Source of the DNA: an uncultured Phocaeicola sp.
GTDB taxonomy: Bacteria; Bacteroidota; Bacteroidia; Bacteroidales; Bacteroidaceae
Assembly (NCBI GenBank): GCA_944320855.1
Contig: CALUJF010000010.1
Span: 1-64,000 of the forward strand
Reading direction: 5' to 3'
DNA length: 64,000 bases
Shown: positions 34,901 through 43,633 of the stretch, one piece after another
How the letters are laid out: each line of letters starts with the position of its first letter
Position numbering within the stretch: the stretch's first letter is position 1
Position numbers and translations under genes: made by a program
The notes under the pieces: model-generated
What the model was told of the DNA's origin: nothing
The model's database searches: none
Seen by the model: only the letters and a program-made list of their open reading frames with translations

Positions 34901-35320
34901 CATTTGGATCATTTCACTTATACGACACCTGACGGTTATCTTCCACGATTGACAGATGCAACTACTGGAGGTGGAGATACAGACTGGTTGGTAAATACCG
35001 GATATAATACAACAAGATACTTGATGAATGCAGCTTATATGCGTATGAAGAACTTGATGGTGTCATATACATTCCAGAAGAACATTGTGAAGACATTGGG
35101 CCTGGAAAACTTGAAAGTTTATTTCACTTGTGACAACTTGTTTACTATAGATAATCTGCCAGATGCATTTGACCCTGAAACAATCAACCAGGTAAATACA
35201 TGGGCAGGTGGTAGTAACGAAACGGCTCCAGGCTTGACTACGCCTCTTAAACAGAACGGTAATGCCAAGGTATATCCTATGAACCGTAACTTTGTATTTG
35301 GTATAGATTTAACTTTCTAA
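31988..35320 (+). CDS. SusC-like TonB-dependent outer-membrane transporter
   Basis: A 1110-residue SusC/RagA-family protein importing oligosaccharides across the outer membrane with energy from TonB. Signal peptide about 1-26. A CarboxypepD-like domain follows (SGTITGTVVDETGMTVIGAT to VSYVGYATLEV, about 28-100), then a TonB-box-like EVLEEVVVVGMGTQKR, the plug (NRPVTDLTSALQGNVAGLNF, SINGGEPYVLVDGVEQ, DIESISVLKDASAAAVYGAR) and a 22-strand barrel ending in aromatic FGIDLTF. It lies 12 bp before the SusD-like gene and is divergent from the regulator, the classic PUL core. Confidence 0.97.
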   Translation: MQKHKTYSFLCMLLIMCMLLPAKVFAQSGTITGTVVDETGMTVIGATVMVKGTNDGTITDMDGNFSLQGKVGTTLVVSYVGYATLEVKINKLTGNNLVLKEDSEVLEEVVVVGMGTQKRNTITAAVATVNQDAIVNRPVTDLTSALQGNVAGLNFASDASADGVGGEMGAEIKFNIRGIGSINGGEPYVLVDGVEQSMQNVNPADIESISVLKDASAAAVYGARAAYGVVLVTTKSGKSGKARVTYRGTVGFSSPINVPTSMNSLEFANYVNEMRTNTGQTALFSDQTIEKMQGFMNNPYSAEFPGIEVNQAGDGWASSYYNQYANTDWFDYYFKDNALRHSHNLNISGGSDKVTYYIGLGYTSQDGLMDHVEDNITKYSVNAKLQFKANDWLKFNFNNNMSLNMIKRPMANQTIFYGIIADRYPTQVTKLPVDNYNMPEWNEMLYMQNTKYNQNRISDALSMSATITPLKGWDIIGEMKVRLDVENNDFVMGFPKTAMHDGSVKTITGGRQGYQYPGMSWRNSQFGSYTKGNMFNYYLSPSVSSSYTNQWGDHFFKAMAGYQMELQENSNGFTYKDGMLSEDIFSFNNANGVLYSGDTRNHWATMGFFTRLNWNYQNVYFLEFSGRYDGSSRFAPGHRWGLFPSFSAGYDIARTEYFQKLNTPISQLKVRVSYGRLGNQNGAGFYDYLGTMILNSAHQNAWLLPGDSSGSISKGTVALTPKMVSPYITWEKVDNANLGLDLTLLNDRLTITADIYQRMTRDMIGPAEAIPSIGGIIPEDRAKVNNATLRNRGWELSVNWQDELKCGFSYGIGFNLFDYKAVITEYNNPEGIIYNNHTGLDRNKGYYEGMDIGDIWGYVADDLFMSNQEIDNYLKTTDMSFFKPDSQWQPGDVKYVDVNGDGKVDPGNGTLADHGDLRIIGNTTPRYSFGINLNVGYKGFEVSTLLQGVAKRDFPMAGSTYLYGGRNYFKEHLDHFTYTTPDGYLPRLTDATTGGGDTDWLVNTGYNTTRYLMNAAYMRMKNLMVSYTFQKNIVKTLGLENLKVYFTCDNLFTIDNLPDAFDPETINQVNTWAGGSNETAPGLTTPLKQNGNAKVYPMNRNFVFGIDLTF

Positions 35321-35332
35321 ATAATTGACAAT

Positions 35333-37162
35333 ATGAAAAAAACAATATTTATGATGTTGATGGCAGCCGGAACGCTTGCTACGTCATGTTCGGATTTTCT
35401 GGACCGTATGCCATTGACTGAACCAAATAACGAAACCTATCTTTCTACAGAGAATCAGGTACGCAGTTATATAAACGGTCTTTACATAGCTTTGCCTTCA
35501 TATTCGCAGTATGGTATCGGAGTACGTGGCGAGGACAAAAACAGCGACAATATATTGGCTGAAAAATATGATTTGCGTTTGAATGGTGAATATACTGCTT
35601 TCAGCGGTTCTACTGAATGGTCAACCGGCTATCAGAACCTTAGGGATGTGAATTATTTCTTCCATTATTATATGATTGACGAGGCTGCCGAGAATGACAA
35701 TATCCGTTCTTTGAAAGGAGAAGCTTATTTCCTTAGAGCTTATTGGCATTTCTATTTGCTGAAACGTTTCGGTAATATTCCTGTAATGGATGCTTTTTGG
35801 GATGATAATGCTACTGTCGAAGGATTACAGATAGAACAGAAACCACGTAATGAGGTCGCTAAATTTATTCTTCAGGATTTAACAGATGCAAAAAATTTGC
35901 TCCATCCGCGCTCTGAGTACAGTGGCCTTAGAATAAATAAGGAAGCAGCAATGGTGCTTGCCATGAATGTGGCTCTTTATGAGGGCAGTTGGGAAAAATA
36001 TCATGCAAATGATGCTTTCGCTCCTGAAACAAATGAATCAAAGTATTTCTTTGAGCAGGTTATGGCTTGGGGAAATGAATTGTTCAATGCCGGAATAAAA
36101 CTTAACACAAAAGAAACAGACCCTTTTGGAGCTAAGAATACGGGAGATGCATATGCCAATCTGTTCAATAAGCAGGATTATTCAAAAGTTCCGGAAATCC
36201 TCTTCTGGAGAAAATATTCTGTTGCCGAAGGTGTTTATCACAGTGTAACAACGCTTTTAGCTTCAGGTGTGGTTGACAGTGACGGTGCGGCTGGTATTTC
36301 ACAATCGCTTGTGGACAATTATTTGAATGTTGACGGAAAGTTTATTAATCCGACAGATGTTAAGTTTAAAGATTTCAATGACACATTCGATGATAGGGAC
36401 CCTCGACTTCTGGAAACCGTAATGCATACAGATCATAAGTTCAGATCTGCTACTGTGACACGCCCGATGTGTGTGAAAGCATATACAGGAAATAAAGACG
36501 AAGATGCTGAAATCCTTCCTCCATATCTTACAGGAGACGGTAATGGTAGAAATGTAACAGGTTATCATATAGCTTTAGGTGTTGATACTACTTATACAAA
36601 TTCATCTTTCTGGGATACGGGGTTACCTATTATAAGATACTCAGAGGCATTGCTTGCTTATGCAGAAGCTGCGGAAGAACTTGGACAATGTAACGATGAG
36701 GTTCTCGACAAGACAATCAAGGCTTTAAGGGAAAGAGCAGGAGTTACTTATATCAAACCATCTGAAATGGGAAAAGATCCTAATTTCTCAAATTTTGGAT
36801 ATGAAATATCTGCAAACCTTCAGGAAATCAGACGTGAACGTCGTTCAGAATTAGCTTTGCAGGGATTTAGATTTGATGACTTAATGCGTTGGGGGGCACA
36901 TGAACTTATTGTCAACAAAAGAGGCAAAGGTGCTTATTTAGGTGAAGATGGCGTTTTGTATAAATCATTTAATACAAGTGTACAGGAAACAGCTGATGCA
37001 TTAAAGCGTGTGTTGGTAGACAATAACAAATGGATGGACCCATTACAGGCTCTTTTACCTAATGGTTATCAGTTTAATCCGGGAAGAGATTATCTGTTGC
37101 CAATTTCACCGGATGAATTGGCTTTGAATAAGAAACTAAAACAAAATCCAGGTTGGGAATAA
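35333..37162 (+). CDS. SusD-like surface glycan-binding lipoprotein
   Basis: A 609-residue RagB/SusD-family lipoprotein (MKKTIFMMLMAAGTLATSC, Cys about 19) that forms the lid of the SusC channel and captures glycans. It starts CSDFLDRMPLTEPNNETYLS, typical of the family, and keeps GEAYFLRAYWHFYLLKRFGNIP (TPR region), RYSEALLAYAEAAEELGQ and IRRERRSELALQGFRFDDLMRW near the C-terminus, ending in PGRDYLLPISPDELALNKKLKQNPGW. Co-transcribed with susC. The ligand is not deducible from sequence. Confidence 0.96.
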   Translation: MKKTIFMMLMAAGTLATSCSDFLDRMPLTEPNNETYLSTENQVRSYINGLYIALPSYSQYGIGVRGEDKNSDNILAEKYDLRLNGEYTAFSGSTEWSTGYQNLRDVNYFFHYYMIDEAAENDNIRSLKGEAYFLRAYWHFYLLKRFGNIPVMDAFWDDNATVEGLQIEQKPRNEVAKFILQDLTDAKNLLHPRSEYSGLRINKEAAMVLAMNVALYEGSWEKYHANDAFAPETNESKYFFEQVMAWGNELFNAGIKLNTKETDPFGAKNTGDAYANLFNKQDYSKVPEILFWRKYSVAEGVYHSVTTLLASGVVDSDGAAGISQSLVDNYLNVDGKFINPTDVKFKDFNDTFDDRDPRLLETVMHTDHKFRSATVTRPMCVKAYTGNKDEDAEILPPYLTGDGNGRNVTGYHIALGVDTTYTNSSFWDTGLPIIRYSEALLAYAEAAEELGQCNDEVLDKTIKALRERAGVTYIKPSEMGKDPNFSNFGYEISANLQEIRRERRSELALQGFRFDDLMRWGAHELIVNKRGKGAYLGEDGVLYKSFNTSVQETADALKRVLVDNNKWMDPLQALLPNGYQFNPGRDYLLPISPDELALNKKLKQNPGWE

Positions 37163-37258
37163 ATAAAAGATTACAAGTTTATTGAGGTGATTATTTGAAG
37201 GGACATGCTGGGGGGCTTAAGTCTCTTCAATATAAAACAAACTTAAAAATATAGAACA

Positions 37259-39196
37259 ATGAAAACATGTATTAAACAAATATGGACTTTCTCTGTTATT
37301 GTTATGGCTGGTTTTATGGTTGGCTGTAAAGACGATGCTACTATAGGAGCATTACCTGAACCTGTTGACTTGACCATGACGATTGCAAATAGTAACTTGG
37401 TTATGGGAGAGAACTTGGATATTATTTTTGCTGTAACAGATGATAAAAGTGAGATATCAAATGAAGATTTCAATATAGAACTTAGTCTACAAAGTGCTGA
37501 TATTGAAAAACCTTCTATTCTATTTGAAAATTTCCCTTCTCAAGTGACTTTCAATAAAGGTGAAAAAACAAAAACTGTATCAGTTCCTGTTATTAAACAA
37601 GGTATCTCTTCTCAGCATTTTGTTACATTGAATGCCTATGTTCGCAGTTATAAACTGAATAATCCGTCACAAACATTTACCGTATCTGATTATCATTATG
37701 TAACAGTGGGTATAAAAAACAATTCAGACAATACTGTAAAGGAAGGAAGAAATTTCGTTTTGACAGCTTCCATTGACGTTCCATCCGAGGAAGACATGGT
37801 TATCAATGTTAGTGCAAATGAAGAAGAAAAATCTTTTTATGAAGGATTGCCTGAAAGTTTGACACTTTCTAAAGGAGAGACAACGGTGGAAAGTGAAAAA
37901 ATACAAATGGTAAGCAGCCAAGATACAAAAGAGGATAAAGTGTTGACACTTAAACTCTCAACTGTATCTGAAAATTATCCGTTGAAATCCAGTGAGATAA
38001 AAATAAATCGTCCTGATTTGGATACCAGTCTTGACCCGATACCTGTAAGGGATGAACGTTATTTGTATGGAGATCCGGATATGATGTTTGTTTCAGCTGC
38101 TAATGAAAAAGCAGTTCTTGAATGGGGACAAGATTATTATGAGAAGATGGAAGTTGGTGACCCTCATCCAAATCGAGGAAAAGTTTTACCTGAAAATACA
38201 TGGACTTTCTATAGTGCGTATGAGTTCCATCCAATTTCTGCATGCGTGAAAACGGTGACAGGCCCGATGGGATATACAAGTGACAGATATCCAAGATGTT
38301 TTGCAGACCAAAATACTGGTGCAATACAGACTGCCGGAGGCTGTGACAATAGTAGATATGGTTGGGTAACAGATGAAGGTTATCTGAGAATGATTACATT
38401 GAAAGAAGGTACTAAAATTAATGGTGAAACAAACTTGCAAGGTGGCGGTAAGCCGATTGGTACTGTAATGGATTTTGGAACCTCAGCATTTTATGCTTGT
38501 AAACATAAAGCTGACAATAATGGAATATCATCTACTTATGAAGCTCAGAATCTTAGAATTTATCCGGGAATGAGAATTGAAACAAGAGCAAGAGTCAGGG
38601 GCTGTGAAAATACTGGAATGTTGCCTGGAATATGGTTACAAGGTAATGAACAGGTAAATGGTGATCCTGATTGGAATGTATGGCCTGATTTCGGTGAGAT
38701 AGACGTGATGGAAAATAATTCAACAAAATTACCTAAGAATGTTGAGGTAACATTCCATATTGGATATCAGACTCCGGGAAAAGGTGATGCACATAATCCA
38801 ACAACTGAAAATGGAGTTCCTAATTTCAATGGAAAACTTGAGGAGTTTAATATTTATTGGGTAGAATGGGCGAATAATGAAACTGTTATTTGTGGGATAA
38901 ATGGTGAAGAAACACTTAGATTAGTAAAATCTAAAATTCCAATAAATGCACGATGGCCATTCGATGATGAAGTGAATGATCAGGGATTGTATTATATACT
39001 TTCAATGATGTTCCTTGGCGGAAATCCACCAAGTGCAAATAAATTTGCAGGGCTTACTACAGATCAGGTAAGAGCAAAGAATTATGACTGGTCTAACTCA
39101 CCGGTGCCTCGTATGGAAATAGACTGGATACGTTTCTATGTCAACAGTACATATAAAGATCATGATAAACCTTATAGAAAATCTACATTCTATTAA
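37259..39196 (+). CDS. Surface GH16 lipoprotein with two N-terminal Ig-like domains
   Basis: A 645-residue lipoprotein (VMAGFMVGC, Cys about 23, then KDD). Two beta-sandwich domains resembling Calx-beta/DUF1735-like modules span about 30-140 and 145-255. The C-terminal GH16 domain spans about 260-635. The catalytic site is FGEIDVMENN (Glu480, Asp482, Glu485), preceded by GMLPGIWLQGNEQVNG. It occupies the place after SusD where a surface glycan-binding protein normally sits, so it may combine binding with endo-cleavage at the cell surface, making oligosaccharides for SusC. The Ig-like calls are from strand pattern only. The other GH16 (18549-19337) lacks these domains and the lipobox. Confidence 0.88.
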   Translation: MKTCIKQIWTFSVIVMAGFMVGCKDDATIGALPEPVDLTMTIANSNLVMGENLDIIFAVTDDKSEISNEDFNIELSLQSADIEKPSILFENFPSQVTFNKGEKTKTVSVPVIKQGISSQHFVTLNAYVRSYKLNNPSQTFTVSDYHYVTVGIKNNSDNTVKEGRNFVLTASIDVPSEEDMVINVSANEEEKSFYEGLPESLTLSKGETTVESEKIQMVSSQDTKEDKVLTLKLSTVSENYPLKSSEIKINRPDLDTSLDPIPVRDERYLYGDPDMMFVSAANEKAVLEWGQDYYEKMEVGDPHPNRGKVLPENTWTFYSAYEFHPISACVKTVTGPMGYTSDRYPRCFADQNTGAIQTAGGCDNSRYGWVTDEGYLRMITLKEGTKINGETNLQGGGKPIGTVMDFGTSAFYACKHKADNNGISSTYEAQNLRIYPGMRIETRARVRGCENTGMLPGIWLQGNEQVNGDPDWNVWPDFGEIDVMENNSTKLPKNVEVTFHIGYQTPGKGDAHNPTTENGVPNFNGKLEEFNIYWVEWANNETVICGINGEETLRLVKSKIPINARWPFDDEVNDQGLYYILSMMFLGGNPPSANKFAGLTTDQVRAKNYDWSNSPVPRMEIDWIRFYVNSTYKDHDKPYRKSTFY

Positions 39197-39221
39197 TGTA
39201 GGTATTTAAAAACAACAGTTT

Positions 39222-39266
39222 GGCGGAGGCCATGATATCTCAATATCACGTGCCCCGCCTTTCTTT
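39222..39266 (+). terminator. Terminator after the surface GH16 gene
   Basis: GGCGGAGGC...ATGATAT pairs with AATATCAC...GCCCCGCC, followed by TTTCTTTAT. It splits the rightward arm into susC-susD-GH16 and the downstream enzymes, or allows partial read-through to them. Confidence 0.7.
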
Positions 39267-39282
39267 ATAAATAGTATAATAC

Positions 39283-39409
39283 GTTTAAACGCTATTTAAA
39301 TACTGTTTAAATGCCATTTAAACACTGCATAAATAGATATGAAATATACGGAATGTTCATACACGCTTCATTTGGCGTTCACAGGGTGTTCATTTGCCGT
39401 TCACTAAAA
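39283..39409. repeat. Two adjoining 11-bp arrays: TTTAAA type and GTTCA type (B3)
   Basis: GTTTAAACGCT (39283), ATTTAAATACT (39294), GTTTAAATGCC (39305) and ATTTAAACACT (39316) form an exact 11-bp array with TTTAAA cores. Further on, GTTCATACACG (39355), CTTCATTTGGC (39366), GTTCACAGGGT (39377), GTTCATTTGCC (39388) and GTTCACTAAAA (39399) form a second exact 11-bp array of the GTTCA type. The two are not in the same 11-bp register. Together they fill the gap between GH16 and GH29; no gene is seen in 39197-39473. Confidence 0.85.
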
Positions 39410-39473
39410 CAGACGTATATACAAACTTCAGGAATAGGAATAAAGAAAGTAAGACATTAAAATTTTACTATAA

Positions 39474-41297
39474 ATGAGACTGAACAATTTAATATATTCA
39501 TTGGCTATATCATCGCTTATTCTTCCATTTTCATCGTGCGCGACTCAGGAAGAATACTACACAAAGCATCTGGAGTTCCCGGAAGGTATAACTTTTGAGC
39601 AGAAAATTGATATGGCTTCACGACTGGTGCCGACCCCACAGCAACTTGAATGGCAGAAGATGGAGCTTACGGCTTTCCTGCATTTCGGTATTAATACATT
39701 TACCGGACGTGAATGGGGTGATGGTAAGGAAGATCCGGCTCTGTTCAATCCTACAGAACTTGATGCGGAACAGTGGGTGCGCACTCTTAAGGATGCGGGC
39801 TTCAAGATGGTTATCATAACAGCCAAGCATCATGACGGGTTCTGCCTATGGCCTACAAAGACTACTAAACATTCCGTGGAGTCTTCTCCTTGGAAAGACG
39901 GCAAGGGGGATGTAGTGAAGGAACTGCGTGAGGCTTGCGACAAATACGGCATGAAGTTCGGAGTATATCTTTCACCATGGGACAGGAATGCTGAATGTTA
40001 TGGCGACTCGCCGGCATATAATAAATTCTTTATTGAACAGCTTACAGAACTGCTCACTAACTACGGTGAAGTACACGAGGTATGGTTCGATGGCGCAAAT
40101 GGCGAGGGACCTAACGGTAAGAAGCAGGTTTATGATTGGGATGCTTTCTATTCTACCATCCGTACCCTTCAGCCCAAGGCCGTTACAGCCATTATGGGTG
40201 ATGACGTGCGTTGGGTAGGTAATGAGAAAGGTATTGGCCGTGAAACAGAATGGAGTGCAACAGTTCTTACACCGGGTGTATATGCACGTGCTGCTGAAAA
40301 CAACAAGGCTCTTGGTGTTTATGGTAAGGCTAAGGACCTTGGAGGTAGAGATATTCTTGCTAAAGCAAAGGAATTGTTCTGGTATCCTTCTGAAGTTGAT
40401 GTTTCTATCCGTCCGGGATGGTTCTACCATAAGAATCAGGACGGTAAGGTGAAATCCCTCAAACATCTTACTGATATTTATTTCCAGTCTGTGGGATATA
40501 ATTCTGTGTTGCTTCTGAATATTCCTCCTGACACAAGAGGACTAATAAATGAAGCTGATGTGAACAGACTAAAAGAATTCAGGGCTTATCTTGATGAGGC
40601 CTTTGCTGATAATAAGGTAGTTGGCGGTGATAAACTTTGGAAAGCAGCTCAGGGACAGCAGAAAGAATATGTGATAAAAGATAATTCCGAAATTAATGTG
40701 GTAATGCTCCAGGAGGACATCTCTAAGGGACAGAGAGTAGAGGAGGTCGATGTGGAAGTATTCACTGACGGAGCATGGAAGACTGTTGCCCAGGGAACTA
40801 CTATAGGTTATAAGAGGATGTTCAGATTCCCGGCTGTTGAGGCTGAGAAAATGCGTGTCACTATTAAGGCTTCAAGAAATATTGCCAATATATGCAATGT
40901 AGCAGCTTATTATGCAAAGCCGCTTTCAGATGATGCAGCAAATCAGGAATGGAACAGTCTGCCACGTGATAGTTGGAAAGTAATTTCTAATTCACCGCTT
41001 GTAATCGACCTCGGAAAGAAGGTTTCACTTTCTGCATTTACTTATGCACCGTCCAAGGCGGAAGCAAAACCTGATATGGCTTTCAAATATTCTTTCTCTG
41101 TAAGTTCTGATGGCAAAAACTGGAAGACATTGAAGAAAGACAGTGAATTCAGTAATATAATGAATAATCCTATTCCTCAGACTGTATCTGTAGAAGGAGC
41201 GGACGGTATTAAATTTATACGCTTGGATGCTGTTTCTGTAAATGGAACTCCTTCTGTAGTAAATATAAATGAGGTAGGTGTAAGCGTTAGAAAATAA
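39474..41297 (+). CDS. GH29 alpha-L-fucosidase (2) with C-terminal discoidin-like domain
   Basis: A 607-residue lipoprotein (ILPFSSC, Cys about 22). GH29 barrel about 45-370: ELTAFLHFGINTFTGREWGDG, IITAKHHDGFCLWPTK, GVYLSPWDRN, nucleophile Asp206 in EVWFDGANGEG. The C-terminal part (about 380-607; DLGKKVSLSAFTYAPSK, SFSVSSDGKNWKTLKKDSEF, KFIRLDAVSVNG) has the look of F5/8-type-C carbohydrate-binding sandwiches. This layout is typical of GH29 subfamily B-like enzymes acting on branched alpha-1,3/4 fucose, but subfamily is inferred. It stands 25 bp before the GH20 gene. Confidence 0.92.
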   Translation: MRLNNLIYSLAISSLILPFSSCATQEEYYTKHLEFPEGITFEQKIDMASRLVPTPQQLEWQKMELTAFLHFGINTFTGREWGDGKEDPALFNPTELDAEQWVRTLKDAGFKMVIITAKHHDGFCLWPTKTTKHSVESSPWKDGKGDVVKELREACDKYGMKFGVYLSPWDRNAECYGDSPAYNKFFIEQLTELLTNYGEVHEVWFDGANGEGPNGKKQVYDWDAFYSTIRTLQPKAVTAIMGDDVRWVGNEKGIGRETEWSATVLTPGVYARAAENNKALGVYGKAKDLGGRDILAKAKELFWYPSEVDVSIRPGWFYHKNQDGKVKSLKHLTDIYFQSVGYNSVLLLNIPPDTRGLINEADVNRLKEFRAYLDEAFADNKVVGGDKLWKAAQGQQKEYVIKDNSEINVVMLQEDISKGQRVEEVDVEVFTDGAWKTVAQGTTIGYKRMFRFPAVEAEKMRVTIKASRNIANICNVAAYYAKPLSDDAANQEWNSLPRDSWKVISNSPLVIDLGKKVSLSAFTYAPSKAEAKPDMAFKYSFSVSSDGKNWKTLKKDSEFSNIMNNPIPQTVSVEGADGIKFIRLDAVSVNGTPSVVNINEVGVSVRK

Positions 41298-41321
41298 ACA
41301 TACGAAAACTATCACCAAATA

Positions 41322-43610
41322 ATGATTGTGATGAAAAAATTAGGTTATGCTATAGTTCTCGCCATAGTTTCCTCTTTAGGGGGAGCTATGGCGCAGAACG
41401 TTAATATATTACCTGCACCAGAACAGTTGGTGACAGGTGGCGGCTCATATATCCTGAATGGCGGAGCCGGGGTTTATGTGGATAATAAGTCGCAGAAGAA
41501 TGTGGCTGAAACTTTTATTTCCGATTACAGGGACTTCAGTGGAGTAGAACTGAAAATGACCGGAAAGAAGGTCGCGTCGATACGCCTTGTCACAGACAAG
41601 ACCATGAAACCTGAAGCATACAGGCTGAAAGTAGATGCAGATGGTATAACGGTAGTAGCCGGGTCGGAAAACGGTTTCTTTTATGGCTTGCAGTCTTTGC
41701 GCCTGGCTTTTGGCTTAGAGCACAAGGAAGAAATCCCTTTTATGGAAATATCCGATAGTCCCCGTTTTGAATATCGTGGACTGATGCTTGATGTGTCGAG
41801 ATATTTCATGCCTAAGGAAGATGTGATGAAGGTGATAGACTGTATGTCTATGCTGAAACTGAATAAGTTGCACCTTCATCTTACGGATGACAATGGTTGG
41901 AGACTTGAAATAAAGAAATATCCTAAGTTGACTGAAGTAGGAGCATGGAGGGTTAATAGAAAACAGCAATTATTCTCCGATAGAAGAAATCCATCGCCTG
42001 AAGAACCTACTCCAATAGGAGGATTCTACACACAGGAAGATATGAAAGAGATAATAGCTCATGCACAAAAGAGATGTGTGGAGATAATTCCTGAGATAGA
42101 TATGCCTGCTCATTCAAATGCCGCATTAGCTGCTTATCCTCATTTGGCTTGTCCCACTGTTGACAAGTTTATAGGTGTGCTTCCGGGACTCGGCGGAGCA
42201 AATGCGGATATTATTTATTGCGCAGGAAATGAAGAGGTGTTTTCTTTCCTTCAGGGAGTTATAGACGAGGTAGCTGAACTGTTCCCGTCAAAATATATCC
42301 ATCTTGGAGGTGACGAGGCATGGAAAACTCATTGGAAAAAGTGCCCGAAGTGTCAGGCAAGGATGAAGGAAGAAGGGATAACTCATGTGGAAGAGTTGCA
42401 AGGTTACTTTATGGCAAGGATGAGCAGGTATGTTCAGAGTAAAGGCAAAACAGTGATGGGATGGGATGAACTGACAAACAGCACTGTTCCGGAAGGGGCT
42501 ATCGTGTATGGATGGCAAGGACTGGGCAATGCAGCCCTTAAAGCAGCAAAACAGGGACATAAGTTTATAATGACACCGGCTCGACTGCTTTATCTGATAC
42601 GTTATCAGGGACCGCAGTGGTTTGAGCCTACTACATATTTCGGCAATAATACATTAAAGGATATTTATATGTATGAACCTGTTCAGGAATCGTGGGAAAA
42701 AGGATACGAAGACTTGCTCATGGGAATACAGGGCTCTATGTGGACTGAGTTCTGCAATTCCACACAGGACGTCACATATCTGATATTCCCACGCCTTGCT
42801 GCTGTGGCAGATGTGGCATGGTCTAGTAAAGGAAAGAAAGATTGGAACGGATTCGTGAAGTCGCTTGATAATTATCTTTATCATCTTGATGCAAAAGGTG
42901 TGATATATTCAGAGGCAATGTATAATATACAGCATAAGTGTACTGCCGAGAATGGAATGCTTAATCTGCAACTTGAATGCGAGCGTCCGGATGTGGTTAT
43001 CAGATATACTATTGACGGAACAGAACCTGACTCAAATTCAGAAATCTATAGTGATTTCATTACTGTCAAGAATGGATGTACGGTGAAAAGTGCTACATTT
43101 GCCAATAACAGGAAAATGGGTAAAACTCTTACACTCGATTTGGGATGGAATAAAGCTACTGCCAAGAATGTCATATCAAAGAATATAACAGACAAATTGC
43201 TTACAAATGGTGTCAGAGGCAGTCTTAAACAGTCTGATTTTGAGTGGACAGAATGGTATACCAAGGATGAGTCATCATTTGTTGTAGACCTGGAGGATAT
43301 TAATACTGTAAATAAGGTCGTAATCGGATGCCTGACAAACTATGGAATGGGAGTGCATAAGCCATCGTCAATAAGTATTGATTTTTCAGAAAACGGAAAG
43401 GATTATACTTGTGTGGCAGAACGTAAATTCTCTAAAGATGAGATTTTCAAGGAAGGTAATTATATTGAGAATATAACATTCGACTTTGAGAAATGTGATA
43501 ATGTGAGGTATATCCGGGTTAGAGCCACAGATGCAGGAATGAATCCTGAAAACCATCTCAGACCGGGACAACAGTCAAGATACAGGTTTGATGAAATAAT
43601 GGTGTTCTGA
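41322..43610 (+). CDS. GH20 beta-N-acetylhexosaminidase (2) with C-terminal binding domain
   Basis: A 762-residue secreted enzyme; either Met1 or Met4 (MKKLGYAIV) may start the signal peptide, cleaved after GGAMA. The GH20b domain spans about 25-150 and the barrel about 155-500, with LHLHLTDDNGWRLEIKKYP, EIDMPAHSNAALAAYP and the catalytic pair in IHLGGDEAWKTHW (Asp331-Glu332). A chitobiase-like C-terminal segment (YTIDGTEPDSNSEIYSD, about 560-590) precedes a discoidin-like domain (about 625-762; INTVNKVVIGCLTNYGMG, YIRVRATD). It should release terminal GlcNAc/GalNAc. Its domain order differs from the other GH20 (19521-21527), so the two are not recent duplicates. Confidence 0.94.
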   Translation: MIVMKKLGYAIVLAIVSSLGGAMAQNVNILPAPEQLVTGGGSYILNGGAGVYVDNKSQKNVAETFISDYRDFSGVELKMTGKKVASIRLVTDKTMKPEAYRLKVDADGITVVAGSENGFFYGLQSLRLAFGLEHKEEIPFMEISDSPRFEYRGLMLDVSRYFMPKEDVMKVIDCMSMLKLNKLHLHLTDDNGWRLEIKKYPKLTEVGAWRVNRKQQLFSDRRNPSPEEPTPIGGFYTQEDMKEIIAHAQKRCVEIIPEIDMPAHSNAALAAYPHLACPTVDKFIGVLPGLGGANADIIYCAGNEEVFSFLQGVIDEVAELFPSKYIHLGGDEAWKTHWKKCPKCQARMKEEGITHVEELQGYFMARMSRYVQSKGKTVMGWDELTNSTVPEGAIVYGWQGLGNAALKAAKQGHKFIMTPARLLYLIRYQGPQWFEPTTYFGNNTLKDIYMYEPVQESWEKGYEDLLMGIQGSMWTEFCNSTQDVTYLIFPRLAAVADVAWSSKGKKDWNGFVKSLDNYLYHLDAKGVIYSEAMYNIQHKCTAENGMLNLQLECERPDVVIRYTIDGTEPDSNSEIYSDFITVKNGCTVKSATFANNRKMGKTLTLDLGWNKATAKNVISKNITDKLLTNGVRGSLKQSDFEWTEWYTKDESSFVVDLEDINTVNKVVIGCLTNYGMGVHKPSSISIDFSENGKDYTCVAERKFSKDEIFKEGNYIENITFDFEKCDNVRYIRVRATDAGMNPENHLRPGQQSRYRFDEIMVF

Positions 43611-43633
43611 TTAAGCACTTAAATATTTATATT

